DNA from: a virus | Strand: one strand, 5' to 3' | Virus record (IMG/VR): IMGVR_UViG_3300021354_000026 | Coordinates: 1-29,145 of that record | DNA length: 29,145 bases | Part shown: in pieces, positions 19,071 to 27,758 of the stretch | How the letters are laid out: every line of letters starts with the position of its first letter | How positions within the stretch are numbered: the first letter of the stretch is position 1 | Notes under the pieces: generated by a model | Seen by the model: only the letters and a program-made list of their open reading frames with translations | Told to the model about the DNA's origin: nothing | The model's database searches: none | Translations under genes and position numbers: made by a program

Positions 19071-20945
19071 ATGGACCAGTACCAGCAATATATCGGGATG
19101 AGCAGATATGCCCGCTTTCAAGACGACAAAGGCCGTCGTGAAAATTGGGGAGAAACAGTAGATCGTTACGTTGATTATATTTTTAGCCGCACACCAGCAA
19201 TCGCTGATAAAACAGATTTAAAAACAGAATTACGTAGTGCTATTTATAACCTAGAACTAATGCCATCCATGCGAGCCGTTATGACGGCTGGAAAGAGTGC
19301 TGACCGTGATAACACATGTGTATACAACTGTGCGTACATGCCTGTTGATGATCCTAAGTCGTTTGATGAGGCAATGTTTATTTTGCTCTGTGGAACGGGC
19401 GTCGGCTTCTCGGTTGAGGCTAAATGTATTAATAAACTGCCCGAAGTGCCAGAGAAGTTATTTGAATCTGATGGGACAATCAGTGTCCACGATTCTAAGG
19501 AAGGATGGGCCAAGTCATTGCGTCTTCTCCTCGCACACTTATGGGCAGGAGAAATTCCCAAGTGGGACGTATCAGCCGTTAGAGCTGCCGGAGCACGACT
19601 CAAAACTTTTGGTGGAAGAGCTTCCGGGCCGGAACCATTAGTAGATTTATTTAAGTTTACTGTAGCTACATTTAAACACGCACAAGGTCGTCGCTTAAAC
19701 TCATTAGAGTGCCACGACCTGATGTGTAAAATTGGTGAGGTGGTAGTGGTTGGGGGTGTTCGCCGATCAGCTATGATTTCACTTTCCGACCTGGATGACG
19801 AAAGGATTAGACATGCTAAAGCAGGACCATGGTGGGACACAGCGCCTCACAGAGCGCTTGCGAACAACTCTGCGGTTTATAATGAAACACCTACGGTCGG
19901 AAAGTTTATGGAAGAGTGGCTTTCACTCTACAATTCTCATTCCGGAGAGCGCGGGATATTCAATCGAGAAGCCGCTAAGAAGACTGTTGAGAAATACGGG
20001 CACCGAGATCCAAATTTCGAGTTTGGGACAAACCCTTGTAGTGAAATTATCTTACGCCCCTATCAATTCTGTAACCTTTCAGAATGCGTTGTAAGACATG
20101 ATGACAACAAAGAAACCCTATTGCGAAAAGTGCGTCTCGCGTCTGTACTTGGTACAATCCAATCCACCTTCACTAAATTTCCCTACCTGCGCAAAGTGTG
20201 GCAACGTAACACTGAAGAAGAACGACTCCTCGGGGTCTCGCTCACAGGTATCTATGATAATCCGTTACTTACAACAGAAGGGCCTGAGTTAAATGAACTA
20301 CTTACAGAACTTAGAGAAGCAGCAAGAGCATCTAACAAAGAATTTGCACAGCTACTTGGTATACCTGAATCGGCTGCAATTACATGTGTTAAACCAAGTG
20401 GGACTGTATCCCAGCTTGTGGACTCGGCATCTGGAATCCATCCAAGACACAGTCAATTCTATATCCGCCGAGTTAGAGGAGATAAAAAAGACCCTCTCAG
20501 CCAATTCTTAATTGAACAAGGAGTACCAAATGAAGCATGCGTTTATAAACCTGATCAAACAGTGGTGTTTAGCTTTCCTCAAAAAGCACCCGCCGGAATC
20601 ACCCGAGGAGATGTCACTCCTATTGACCATTTATCACTGTGGCTTACTTATCAGCGGCACTGGTGTGAGCACAAACCATCCGTTACCATCTCCGTCGAAG
20701 AAAAAGACTGGCCAAGTGTCGGAGCCTGGACGTGGGACCACTTCTCCGAAATTTCCGGCGTTTCCTATCTTCCCTATGACGGAGGAACGTATCGTCAAGC
20801 CCCGTACGAGGAGTGCACCGAAGAAGAGTACGAAAAGCTCAAAGCCTACATCCCACACATCAACTGGGAAGACCTCAAAGAAAACACAGACAACGTAGAG
20901 GGTGCCCAGATGTTAGCTTGCTCAAGTGGATCGTGCGAGATTTAA
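19071..20945 (+). CDS. nrdJ: class II (adenosylcobalamin-dependent) ribonucleotide reductase, 624 aa
   Basis: Makes deoxyribonucleotides for phage DNA synthesis. The monomeric class II pattern is clear: C87 in NCAYMP, GTNPCSEIILRPYQFCNL with N321, thiyl-radical C323, E325 and C334, and the C-terminal reducing pair C617/C622 in ACSSGSCEI, equivalent to the cysteines of the L. leichmannii enzyme. GGVRRSAMISLSD and KPSGTVSQL are substrate-site segments. At 624 residues it is shorter than the 739-residue Lactobacillus protein, as is usual for viral forms. No NrdB-like small subunit gene is present, as expected. The ATG follows CACAGAGAATAATAA. Confidence 0.93.
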   Translation: MDQYQQYIGMSRYARFQDDKGRRENWGETVDRYVDYIFSRTPAIADKTDLKTELRSAIYNLELMPSMRAVMTAGKSADRDNTCVYNCAYMPVDDPKSFDEAMFILLCGTGVGFSVEAKCINKLPEVPEKLFESDGTISVHDSKEGWAKSLRLLLAHLWAGEIPKWDVSAVRAAGARLKTFGGRASGPEPLVDLFKFTVATFKHAQGRRLNSLECHDLMCKIGEVVVVGGVRRSAMISLSDLDDERIRHAKAGPWWDTAPHRALANNSAVYNETPTVGKFMEEWLSLYNSHSGERGIFNREAAKKTVEKYGHRDPNFEFGTNPCSEIILRPYQFCNLSECVVRHDDNKETLLRKVRLASVLGTIQSTFTKFPYLRKVWQRNTEEERLLGVSLTGIYDNPLLTTEGPELNELLTELREAARASNKEFAQLLGIPESAAITCVKPSGTVSQLVDSASGIHPRHSQFYIRRVRGDKKDPLSQFLIEQGVPNEACVYKPDQTVVFSFPQKAPAGITRGDVTPIDHLSLWLTYQRHWCEHKPSVTISVEEKDWPSVGAWTWDHFSEISGVSYLPYDGGTYRQAPYEECTEEEYEKLKAYIPHINWEDLKENTDNVEGAQMLACSSGSCEI

Positions 20946-20982
20946 AAAAGTATTTTACTTGAATATCTAATTAAACATCAAA

Positions 20983-20998
20983 GCTAGATACGTCTAGC
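20983..20998 (+). other. hairpin just upstream of the DNA polymerase gene
   Basis: GCTAGA (20983-20988), loop TACG, TCTAGC (20993-20998), ending 7 nt before the TAGGAGG ribosome binding site of the polymerase. No T-run. Could stabilise the downstream message after processing or tune translation. Confidence 0.45.
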
Positions 20999-21014
20999 GC
21001 CCTTAGGAGGCATT

Positions 21015-22967
21015 ATGAAAGAAGTAATTTTTAGCTGTGACTTTGAAACCCGCAGCACCATCGACCTTGTTGACCAAGGGCTAGACATCTACGCCAACGA
21101 TCCCACAACAGAAGTGTTGTGTATTGCGTTTGGCACCAACCCAACTGATGTAAGAGTTGGATCCCCATATAAAATAGAAGTTGCCAGCCCACACCAAGGA
21201 ACCTACGGCTCCCATGGGTTGCTAAAGCACGTTGCTGATGGCGGCAAAATCCAAGCATGGAACGCCATGTTTGAGTACGCCATCTGGAACTGCGTCTGTG
21301 TGCCTAAGTACGGCTGGCCACCACTAAAGCTAGAGCAGTGCATTGACACGATGGCCATAGCAGCAGCCAACAACGTGCCACAGAGCTTAGGTGACGCCTC
21401 AGTATTTATGGACGCCAGCCATCAAAAAGATACCCGTGGTAGGTACCTTATCCAAAAGCTGTGCAAGCCCCATAAAGGCGTCTTTAATAATGACCCAGAA
21501 TTGATGCGTGAGATGTTTGAGTATTGCGCACAGGACGTACGCACAGAGATGGCCATAGGAAGCGTTTTAAGGCCCCTCACACCGTCCGAACAGGAAGTTT
21601 GGACCCTTACCCAGCGGATTAATTTGAGGGGCGTACCGGTCGATCCAGAGGAGCTCCAGAACGCGTGTAAGGCCGTACTGGATGCCCAGGGTCAACTAGA
21701 CAACGAATGCGTCGCCTTGACCGGTTTTAAGCCGTCTGAGAGGGCTAAATTGCTGGCTTGGATTAACCAGAAAATCCCCCATGAGCCAATGAAGGATTTG
21801 ACTGCAGATACCGTATCAAAAATGCTGCAGTGCAACATATTTCCGGTAATTAAAAAGGCGCTATTATTACGCCAAGAAGGAAGCCAAACTAGCGTGGCTA
21901 AGTACGCTAAGATGATGGAGATACAACGTGAAGGAAGAATTAGGAATACACTGGTATATCATGGCGCTAGTACTGGCCGCTGGGCGAGCCGTGGTGGGCT
22001 TAACTTACAAAATATTGCACGTCCCACAATCAGCGATGAAGAAATTGAATTGGCAATACCAAGAGTATTTAGTGAAGGAGTGGGAACGATGCAACAGCTC
22101 TCTTCAACGGTACGAAGCGCTATTGTGGCCCCGCGAGGAAAGACCTTCGTTGACGTGGATTTTAGCTCAATTGAAAACCGAGTTGGGGTCTACCTGGCTG
22201 GGCAAAAAGATAAAGTAGAACTATTTAGAAAGGGATTAGATGAGTACAAAGTATTCGCTTCGGAAAGTTTGTACCATGTACCCTATGAGGAAGTCACGAA
22301 GGAACAACGCCAGATTAGCAAGTCTGCGGTCCTTGGTGCGATGTTTGGCCAAGGGGCCAAGGGCCTGGTTAAGTATGCTGAGGGAATGGGTGTCAAGCTA
22401 AATGAGGTGCAGGCTAAAACGGCAGTAGATGGTTACCGCAGTTCCTATGCGAAAGTGAAGGAGCTATGGGCATTGTGCGAATCCGCAGTGATTGCTGCAG
22501 TAGAGAATCCCGGTAACCCGTTTCGCGCTGGCAGTAAGATAACTCTGAAAATGGCAAAGAACGCACTGTGGATGCAGTTACCATCAGGCAGACTTATCTG
22601 CTGGCAGCGGCCACAGCTCGAGCTGCTCACCACTCCGTGGGGTCAGCAAAAGGTTGGTGTCACTGTTCACAGTCAAAACACCTACACTCGACAGTGGAGT
22701 AGGAACGCTTTGATTGGTAGTAGTATTTTTCAGTCCGCTGTACAGGGTACCGCTCGGGACTGTCTTGCCGTAGCTATGATTAACCTTGATAAAGCCGGTT
22801 ATGAGATGGTCAACATCGTGCATGATGAGGTTTTACTCCTAGTGGAAGAACAAAGCGCGGAGTCCGCATTGGAGGACGTCACTAGAATTATGACAGTACC
22901 ACCAACGTGGGCTCCCGACTTTCCTCTTGCCGCGGAGGGCTGGCATGGAAAACGTTACCGCAAATAG
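21015..22967 (+). CDS. polA: family A DNA polymerase with 3'-5' exonuclease, 650 aa
   Basis: Replicative phage polymerase. Exonuclease: Exo I D9/E11 (CDFETRS), Exo II N83 (NAMFEY), Exo III Y170-D174 (YCAQD), so proofreading looks intact. Polymerase: motif A VDVDFSSIE (D382), motif B R432-K436 in RQISKSAVLGAMFG, motif C HDEV (603-606). The O-helix residue matching E. coli Phe762 is Leu440, and the Tyr766 position is Phe444. No 5'-3' exonuclease domain. LTTEGRWASRGGLN-type thumb/palm segment (GRWASRGGLNLQNIARP) confirms the family. It ends tail-to-tail with the minus-strand virion operon, overlapping by 13 nt. Confidence 0.96.
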   Translation: MKEVIFSCDFETRSTIDLVDQGLDIYANDPTTEVLCIAFGTNPTDVRVGSPYKIEVASPHQGTYGSHGLLKHVADGGKIQAWNAMFEYAIWNCVCVPKYGWPPLKLEQCIDTMAIAAANNVPQSLGDASVFMDASHQKDTRGRYLIQKLCKPHKGVFNNDPELMREMFEYCAQDVRTEMAIGSVLRPLTPSEQEVWTLTQRINLRGVPVDPEELQNACKAVLDAQGQLDNECVALTGFKPSERAKLLAWINQKIPHEPMKDLTADTVSKMLQCNIFPVIKKALLLRQEGSQTSVAKYAKMMEIQREGRIRNTLVYHGASTGRWASRGGLNLQNIARPTISDEEIELAIPRVFSEGVGTMQQLSSTVRSAIVAPRGKTFVDVDFSSIENRVGVYLAGQKDKVELFRKGLDEYKVFASESLYHVPYEEVTKEQRQISKSAVLGAMFGQGAKGLVKYAEGMGVKLNEVQAKTAVDGYRSSYAKVKELWALCESAVIAAVENPGNPFRAGSKITLKMAKNALWMQLPSGRLICWQRPQLELLTTPWGQQKVGVTVHSQNTYTRQWSRNALIGSSIFQSAVQGTARDCLAVAMINLDKAGYEMVNIVHDEVLLLVEEQSAESALEDVTRIMTVPPTWAPDFPLAAEGWHGKRYRK

Positions 22968-23956
22968 CCTAACGATTTTAGGAAGCTCAAAATGTCTTGT
23001 TCTGAAGGTTGTGCGGTATTGGTAGAACCTCCAGCGGCCAAGTGCATGTCTGGGTGTTCTTTTGCCATTCTTTCTAAATAGTCATTAAGATAGTGAGACC
23101 CGACTGCAGCCCCTATTCCTAAAGGCATTACTAACGGATGGCGAGTCAAAGCAGCAGCGCCACCAACAGCGCCAAGAGTATTAGACAAACCACGTCCAAT
23201 TTCACCTTTGCTAAAATGTTCAGCAGCTCTAGTCCCTTGAAGGCCAACATCAAGACCACCTAAAGCACCCAATAAGTGAGTACCTTTAGTAGCTAATCCT
23301 TGAGGTGAAATAACACGATTTAAAAACTCACCAGTTTTTTCAATACCACCTTTAAGCGCAGAACCGGGAGCTGTACGTAAATTTTGAAGTACTCCGGGTT
23401 TTGCAGCTTGAGTTTCTTTTGCTAATTCAGAAATATCTACAGGCGGTTTGTAAGGAATGTCTTCGTAACGAACAATTGTTGGGACACCATTAACCATTTT
23501 GGTTATTGGTTTACGTTCTCCAGGGACTGCTTTAATGGCTTTTAACGCATCTTGAGCTTCAGATTCTATGCGAATAGGCATTTTTAGTTTTTCACCTAAA
23601 GCCTCTACAGTTACATGCCCCCTCGGATCATGTAACTGTGTATTCAAATAAGTTTGTAAACTGCCAGGACCTTTAGTTACATCTGGACGTAACCCTGGAA
23701 GACCATACTTTTCCACTTCCATTTTAATACCCGGGGCAGCTGCGGCGCCCAGTGCAGTGCCAGCGACGCCGTGTATAAAACTAGGACCAACATAGTCTTT
23801 AGCTTTATCTATTAAAGTTTTTGGTTCTTCAGTTGGCTCTACTTGTTTATTGGCCGCAGCATCTACTATAGAATGTTGCTGATCCTCACTTAAACTAGCA
23901 AAATTATCAGGAACTTCCGTTGGTACTCCGTTAACATCAATAGTAATTGTTCCCAT
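22955..23956 (-). CDS. putative internal/ejection virion protein with glycine-zipper segments, 333 aa
   Basis: Last gene of the minus-strand structural operon. Gly/Ala-rich hydrophobic stretches (FIHGVAGTALGAAAAPG near residue 60; LGAVGGAAALTRHPLVMPLG and IGAAVGSHYL near 270-300) resemble membrane-inserting glycine zippers of ejected podovirus proteins. The N-terminus ITIDVNGVPTEVPDNFASLS is a common opening for such large virion proteins. AAGGTAA precedes the ATG. Function inferred from position beside the transglycosylase gene and composition. Confidence 0.7.
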   Translation of the reverse strand: MGTITIDVNGVPTEVPDNFASLSEDQQHSIVDAAANKQVEPTEEPKTLIDKAKDYVGPSFIHGVAGTALGAAAAPGIKMEVEKYGLPGLRPDVTKGPGSLQTYLNTQLHDPRGHVTVEALGEKLKMPIRIESEAQDALKAIKAVPGERKPITKMVNGVPTIVRYEDIPYKPPVDISELAKETQAAKPGVLQNLRTAPGSALKGGIEKTGEFLNRVISPQGLATKGTHLLGALGGLDVGLQGTRAAEHFSKGEIGRGLSNTLGAVGGAAALTRHPLVMPLGIGAAVGSHYLNDYLERMAKEHPDMHLAAGGSTNTAQPSEQDILSFLKSLGYLR

Positions 23957-23958
23957 AT

Positions 23959-26211
23959 TTACCTTGGAATAGTATAAGTGTTACCGCTTTTTGTCGATTT
24001 TTCATTTTCCGTTGAGCCCGTTGGAATTTGATATGCGTCATTAGCTTTTAATTTGCTAGGTTCCATATTAAGAACAGTAGCTAAACGAGTATTGTGACGA
24101 TCTTGTAAAGAATTAAATTGGTCACTATCTAAATAATCCCCAAAACTCACATTTCTTCCGTTTGCTTTTCTAAAATCTATTAAGCCTCGGTTAACTTCTG
24201 CATCAAACAAAGCACGTTCGCGCATTACCGCAGTTAAAGTTTTAAGTTTGCCCACTGGGTCATTGACAGAACCAACCGCTTGTTTAACGGTATCAGCTTC
24301 CATATTAGATACAGAACCTTGGCCTTTAAGGTAATTAGTTCTCCATTCTAATTCGTTTTGCTTTAAGAAACTTTCTAATTGCGAAAATTTACGGATTGCG
24401 GCAGGGCTGGCGTTTTCTTTAGCAAGATTTTCTTGTAGGCTAGTTAAACCAATATTACCAAAATTACCTGCCATAATACCGTCTTGCATTTGACGAATAA
24501 ACGCATCTCCTTTAGCACCGGTTTGGAATTTACCTACCATTCCTTGAAGTTCTTTATCATCAAGCAATTTCATTGCAGCATTATGCCGAACTTGACGCTC
24601 ACCCGATGTTCCAGCTTTAGCACGAATATCTGTTTCTGCAGCAGCGAATGCTTCGCCTTGTTTACCAGCTTCAGCAACACCGCGAGCTTCATTAATTTTA
24701 GCTTGTTGTCTTTGCTCTAGGGGTGTTAATTCTAAAGGAGCAGCAACTGGCCTAGGAGGAGCTATAGGAGGAGCTATAGGAGGAGCTACAGGAGCCGCTA
24801 CAGGAGCCGCTACAGGAGGAGCAACTGGCCTAGAAGGAGCTACAGGAGGAGCTACAGGAGGAGCTACAGGAGCCGCTACAGGAGGAGCAACTGGCCTAGA
24901 AGGAGCTACAGGAGGAGCTACAGGAGGAGCTACAGGAGGAGCTACAGGAGGAGCCGCAACAGGAGGAGCCGCAACAGGAGGAGCCGCAACAGGAGGAGCC
25001 GCAACAGGAGGAGCCGCAACAGGAGGAGCCGCTGGTGCACCGGGACCCGCTGCAACTTGTGCTCTAGCAGTAGAAATATCTACCGGAGGTAATTGCATTC
25101 CTCCACGGATATCATTAACATATTTACCAACGGAAGTGCCTAAAGCATCTCTACGACCTACGTTAATAGATCCATCAGGATTAATTGCTCCTGGGCCACC
25201 ATGATATTCAGCAGCAATTTTATTGATATCGCCGCCATGTGTTTTATGTAAGTCATTTAAGATTAAAATACCGGCTGCATGAAGTTGATTTTGGTCATCA
25301 AATGTGTAATCTTTTGGAATAACACCTTTACGTTGATAAGTCTCAAACGTATCTTTGGTAACTTGCATTGGGCCTTTAGCACCACCAACTCCAGGTTGGC
25401 TAGTATCTGCTTTACCAGATGAGCTTTCTTTTGCCCAAAATGAATTTGGTAAACCTTCCAAAGGTACTTTTGTTGGTGACAACAATGCTTTTTCATTTGA
25501 AGTGCCTGTACCTAAATTTTCTAATTTCTTTTCACTTTCAGGTGTTAAACTGTAGCGACCTGGATTGTTAAAATATTCAGCTGCAGCCACAGTGGTATAA
25601 CGTTTACCCGCTGGACGTGTTCTATCATATACTTCAACGTCTGCTTTAAGCATATTGGGGTCAATCATTTTTTCAGCACGTTTTTGTATGTATTGGCTTC
25701 TAAACTTATTAGCCGCATCTACACCTTGCGTGTTAAAAATAGTATTGTATTGCTGCATAACATCTGTAGGTATTGGTGCTTGGCCAGAAGTTCCAGTTCC
25801 AGTACCGCCACCCCACCCAGAAGATAAATCTTGTTCTCTTTGTGCTTGAATTAGTTTTCGCTGTGTTTCGTTTTGAGCAACAGCATTACGCATATTAAAC
25901 AATTCAGCATTTTGGCTTTCACGATCAGCTGCTCGTTTAGAAAGCGCTTCACCCGGACCTGCCATACCGCCAGACCACCATGCTGTAGCATCTTTTAGAT
26001 TTTCCATGAAACTGCCTTGTTGCGCTTCTTTTTGCGCAATCAATTTTTGCATGTTTTCTAAAATGTTTTCATTAATACCTACAGAGCCCATAGGTGTGGG
26101 ATATGAATACCCAGCTTTACTTTTAATTGCAGCAGCTTTAGCAGTAGGTGTTTCGTCTATTGATAAATTGCTGTCTGGTGAAGGCAATCCGCCTTGTACT
26201 GTATCTGTCAT
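23959..26211 (-). CDS. internal virion protein with lytic transglycosylase domain, 750 aa
   Basis: Probably carried in the particle and ejected to open the peptidoglycan during DNA entry. Residues about 255-370 hold an SLT-type domain: FWAKESSSGKADTSQPG (catalytic Glu in KESSSG), GAKGPMQVTKDTFETY and IAAEYHGGPGAI. Residues 1-130 are helical with Gln/Glu repeats. Residues about 393-490 are a Pro/Ala/Val repeat linker, and the rest is a helical region rich in Gln and Lys. AAGGAAAAATT precedes the ATG. The order transglycosylase then glycine-zipper protein fits an ejection cassette. Confidence 0.85.
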   Translation of the reverse strand: MTDTVQGGLPSPDSNLSIDETPTAKAAAIKSKAGYSYPTPMGSVGINENILENMQKLIAQKEAQQGSFMENLKDATAWWSGGMAGPGEALSKRAADRESQNAELFNMRNAVAQNETQRKLIQAQREQDLSSGWGGGTGTGTSGQAPIPTDVMQQYNTIFNTQGVDAANKFRSQYIQKRAEKMIDPNMLKADVEVYDRTRPAGKRYTTVAAAEYFNNPGRYSLTPESEKKLENLGTGTSNEKALLSPTKVPLEGLPNSFWAKESSSGKADTSQPGVGGAKGPMQVTKDTFETYQRKGVIPKDYTFDDQNQLHAAGILILNDLHKTHGGDINKIAAEYHGGPGAINPDGSINVGRRDALGTSVGKYVNDIRGGMQLPPVDISTARAQVAAGPGAPAAPPVAAPPVAAPPVAAPPVAAPPVAAPPVAPPVAPPVAPPVAPSRPVAPPVAAPVAPPVAPPVAPSRPVAPPVAAPVAAPVAPPIAPPIAPPRPVAAPLELTPLEQRQQAKINEARGVAEAGKQGEAFAAAETDIRAKAGTSGERQVRHNAAMKLLDDKELQGMVGKFQTGAKGDAFIRQMQDGIMAGNFGNIGLTSLQENLAKENASPAAIRKFSQLESFLKQNELEWRTNYLKGQGSVSNMEADTVKQAVGSVNDPVGKLKTLTAVMRERALFDAEVNRGLIDFRKANGRNVSFGDYLDSDQFNSLQDRHNTRLATVLNMEPSKLKANDAYQIPTGSTENEKSTKSGNTYTIPR
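24741..25035 (-). repeat. tandem coding repeats encoding a Pro/Ala/Val linker
   Basis: Five 15-nt GCCGCAACAGGAGGA units (24953-25027, plus strand; protein AAPPV) are followed, toward lower coordinates, by 12-nt GCTACAGGAGGA units (APPV) and larger blocks containing AGCAACTGGCCTAG (SRPVA and PRPVA). Copies are near identical, which suggests recent expansion and length instability. It lies wholly inside the transglycosylase protein. Confidence 0.85.
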
Positions 26212-26220
26212 AATTTTTCC

Positions 26221-27279
26221 TTAAGGTCCTACGTAGCCGTCGCCAGAACCCCAGCCACCGCCGCTATAATCAATTGTACCATCAGTATTTGTTGGGTTTG
26301 CCCCCTCAATGGTTGCATTACCTTGATTGTCAAAAGTAGAAATTTGACCTGCACCATCAGTAATTGTTCTGGAACCATCAGCATTGATAACCATTGAACC
26401 ACCATTTGCTAATGGATATGAGCCAGGGTTTAAGTCTTGAGTTAAGCCAGAAGAGCCACCAGTACCAAACAATCCAGATAAACTAGACAAGCCAGGGATA
26501 CCACTTAACGCGCCCTTAGTTGTGGCAGTACCGAATAGTTTACCAAGTAAATTATTTGCTGCTGTTCCTGTAGCTCCACCACTTAGCATTGAGTATAATC
26601 CTGCGGCTTGATTTAATGGGGATAATTGTGTTTGGTTAGACACTGTTTGCGGGGCTTGAATACCACCAAGTACTTTACCATAGTTAGATACGTTAGTAAA
26701 CGGAGCAGCTTGTTGATATTGACCAGTTGTAAGTAAGTTGTTGATATTTTGTTGACCAACATTACCAGCACCAATACCCGCCTGAACACCAGTCTGTTGA
26801 TTTTGTAGTGCAGCTGTGTTTTGTTGTGCAAAAAGTTGAGCCTGTGCGTCGGCCATTGCTTTATTAGTTGCTGTTTGACCGCGTAGGCTACCAAACTGAC
26901 CAGTTCCGATAGAGTTAGCGCCAGGTTGCGCGGTTACGTTAGGCATTAACTGTTGAAGCTGTTGGTTTTGCGCTTGGAATAATCCACCCATGGCGGTAGA
27001 GGTATCCGGCGTTACTTGCCCTGTAGCTTGATCAGTAATCCAAGGGTTAGCCGCGCCAGAGGCAATATTTTGCAGTGTGTTACCTGCAGTAGTAAAGGCG
27101 TTTGTTGGTCCAGACAAAGCGTTAACCGCGTTTTGACCAACAGTTTGCTGTGGCGTTGGAGCCGCGCCCATTGCTGAGCCCGCTTGATTGACAACGTTCT
27201 GTTGTGCAGTGTCAAACCAACTTGGGAGTGTGGTCGTTTGCTGCGCCGTGTTGGAGATTAAATTATTTAAACCAGCCAT
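26221..27279 (-). CDS. Gln/Ala/Gly-rich virion protein, 352 aa
   Basis: Composition and layout match internal or neck-region virion proteins: QNQQLQQLMPNVTAQPG, GTGQFGSLRGQTATNKAMAD, then AQAQLFAQQNTAALQNQQTG and a Gly/Ser-rich C-terminus with INADGSRTITDGAG. Low in Cys and charge. A 9-nt gap follows to the transglycosylase gene; its ATG overlaps the HNH stop as TAATG with GAGGTAG upstream. A gp14-like ejection component is plausible, but I see no definite homology. Confidence 0.72.
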   Translation of the reverse strand: MAGLNNLISNTAQQTTTLPSWFDTAQQNVVNQAGSAMGAAPTPQQTVGQNAVNALSGPTNAFTTAGNTLQNIASGAANPWITDQATGQVTPDTSTAMGGLFQAQNQQLQQLMPNVTAQPGANSIGTGQFGSLRGQTATNKAMADAQAQLFAQQNTAALQNQQTGVQAGIGAGNVGQQNINNLLTTGQYQQAAPFTNVSNYGKVLGGIQAPQTVSNQTQLSPLNQAAGLYSMLSGGATGTAANNLLGKLFGTATTKGALSGIPGLSSLSGLFGTGGSSGLTQDLNPGSYPLANGGSMVINADGSRTITDGAGQISTFDNQGNATIEGANPTNTDGTIDYSGGGWGSGDGYVGP

Positions 27280-27758
27280 TATACTACCTCATAAGTGTTG
27301 TGTTTTTCTGCATTCATTTTAGCAGACAATATTTGAAGATTACTAGGATGATGAAAACCAGAAACGGATTTTCCCTGCAGTGGGATAATATGATCTATAT
27401 GTTGTTTCCACGAAAATACTGTTTCTAATTCTTTTGCCATTTTGTATATATCTTTTATTTGTTGATGTTGTTCAGCTGTTAACCACTTAGGTGTTCTTTG
27501 TAATTTTGAAGATCTTCTTCTTGCTGTACGCGCGTTAGCCGCAGCCGGATGTTGTTTTTGCCACTTTATTGAAGATTTTCTAGATATTATTTTAATACTT
27601 TCAGAATTTTTGGCCCGGTATTCATTAGCTAATATTAAATTACATATTGTGCATTTTTTAGTAATAACAAATCTTTTTGCAATATGTCCCCTAATACAAG
27701 GTTTTCCTGTAAAGTAATATTTATTACCTAAAAAAATGGCTTCTTGTCTTGGTTTCAT
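27279..27758 (-). CDS. HNH endonuclease inserted in the virion operon, 159 aa
   Basis: Core HIDHIIPLQGKSVSGFHHPS followed by NLQILSAKMNAEKHN (H120, D122, H123, N140, N149). N-terminal CxxC (C36, C39) after GKPCIRGHIAKRF may bind zinc or DNA. I recognise this type from many phage genomes, usually free-standing near structural or packaging genes. It fits between two virion genes with an ATGA overlap upstream and TAATG downstream, so it does not interrupt translation coupling. Confidence 0.92.
   Translation of the reverse strand: MKPRQEAIFLGNKYYFTGKPCIRGHIAKRFVITKKCTICNLILANEYRAKNSESIKIISRKSSIKWQKQHPAAANARTARRRSSKLQRTPKWLTAEQHQQIKDIYKMAKELETVFSWKQHIDHIIPLQGKSVSGFHHPSNLQILSAKMNAEKHNTYEVV

Noticed and set aside
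19244-19840. Long open frame on the minus strand inside the reductase gene
   Set aside because: It is antisense to a well-conserved enzyme, has no recognisable domain, and its composition is that of a reverse-frame shadow.
24741-25035. Short regularly spaced repeats resembling a CRISPR array
   Set aside because: The units are 12-15 nt, directly tandem without unique spacers, and in frame inside a virion gene.
25655-26397. Plus-strand open frames opposite the transglycosylase and virion genes
   Set aside because: Hydrophobic, Cys/Ser-rich products typical of antisense reading of Ala/Gln-rich genes; no ribosome binding sites or neighbours.
27443-27457. Plus-strand TTTTGTATATATCTT as another promoter copy
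   Set aside because: Only the first half matches the consensus, and it lies antisense within an HNH gene with no plus-strand gene downstream.
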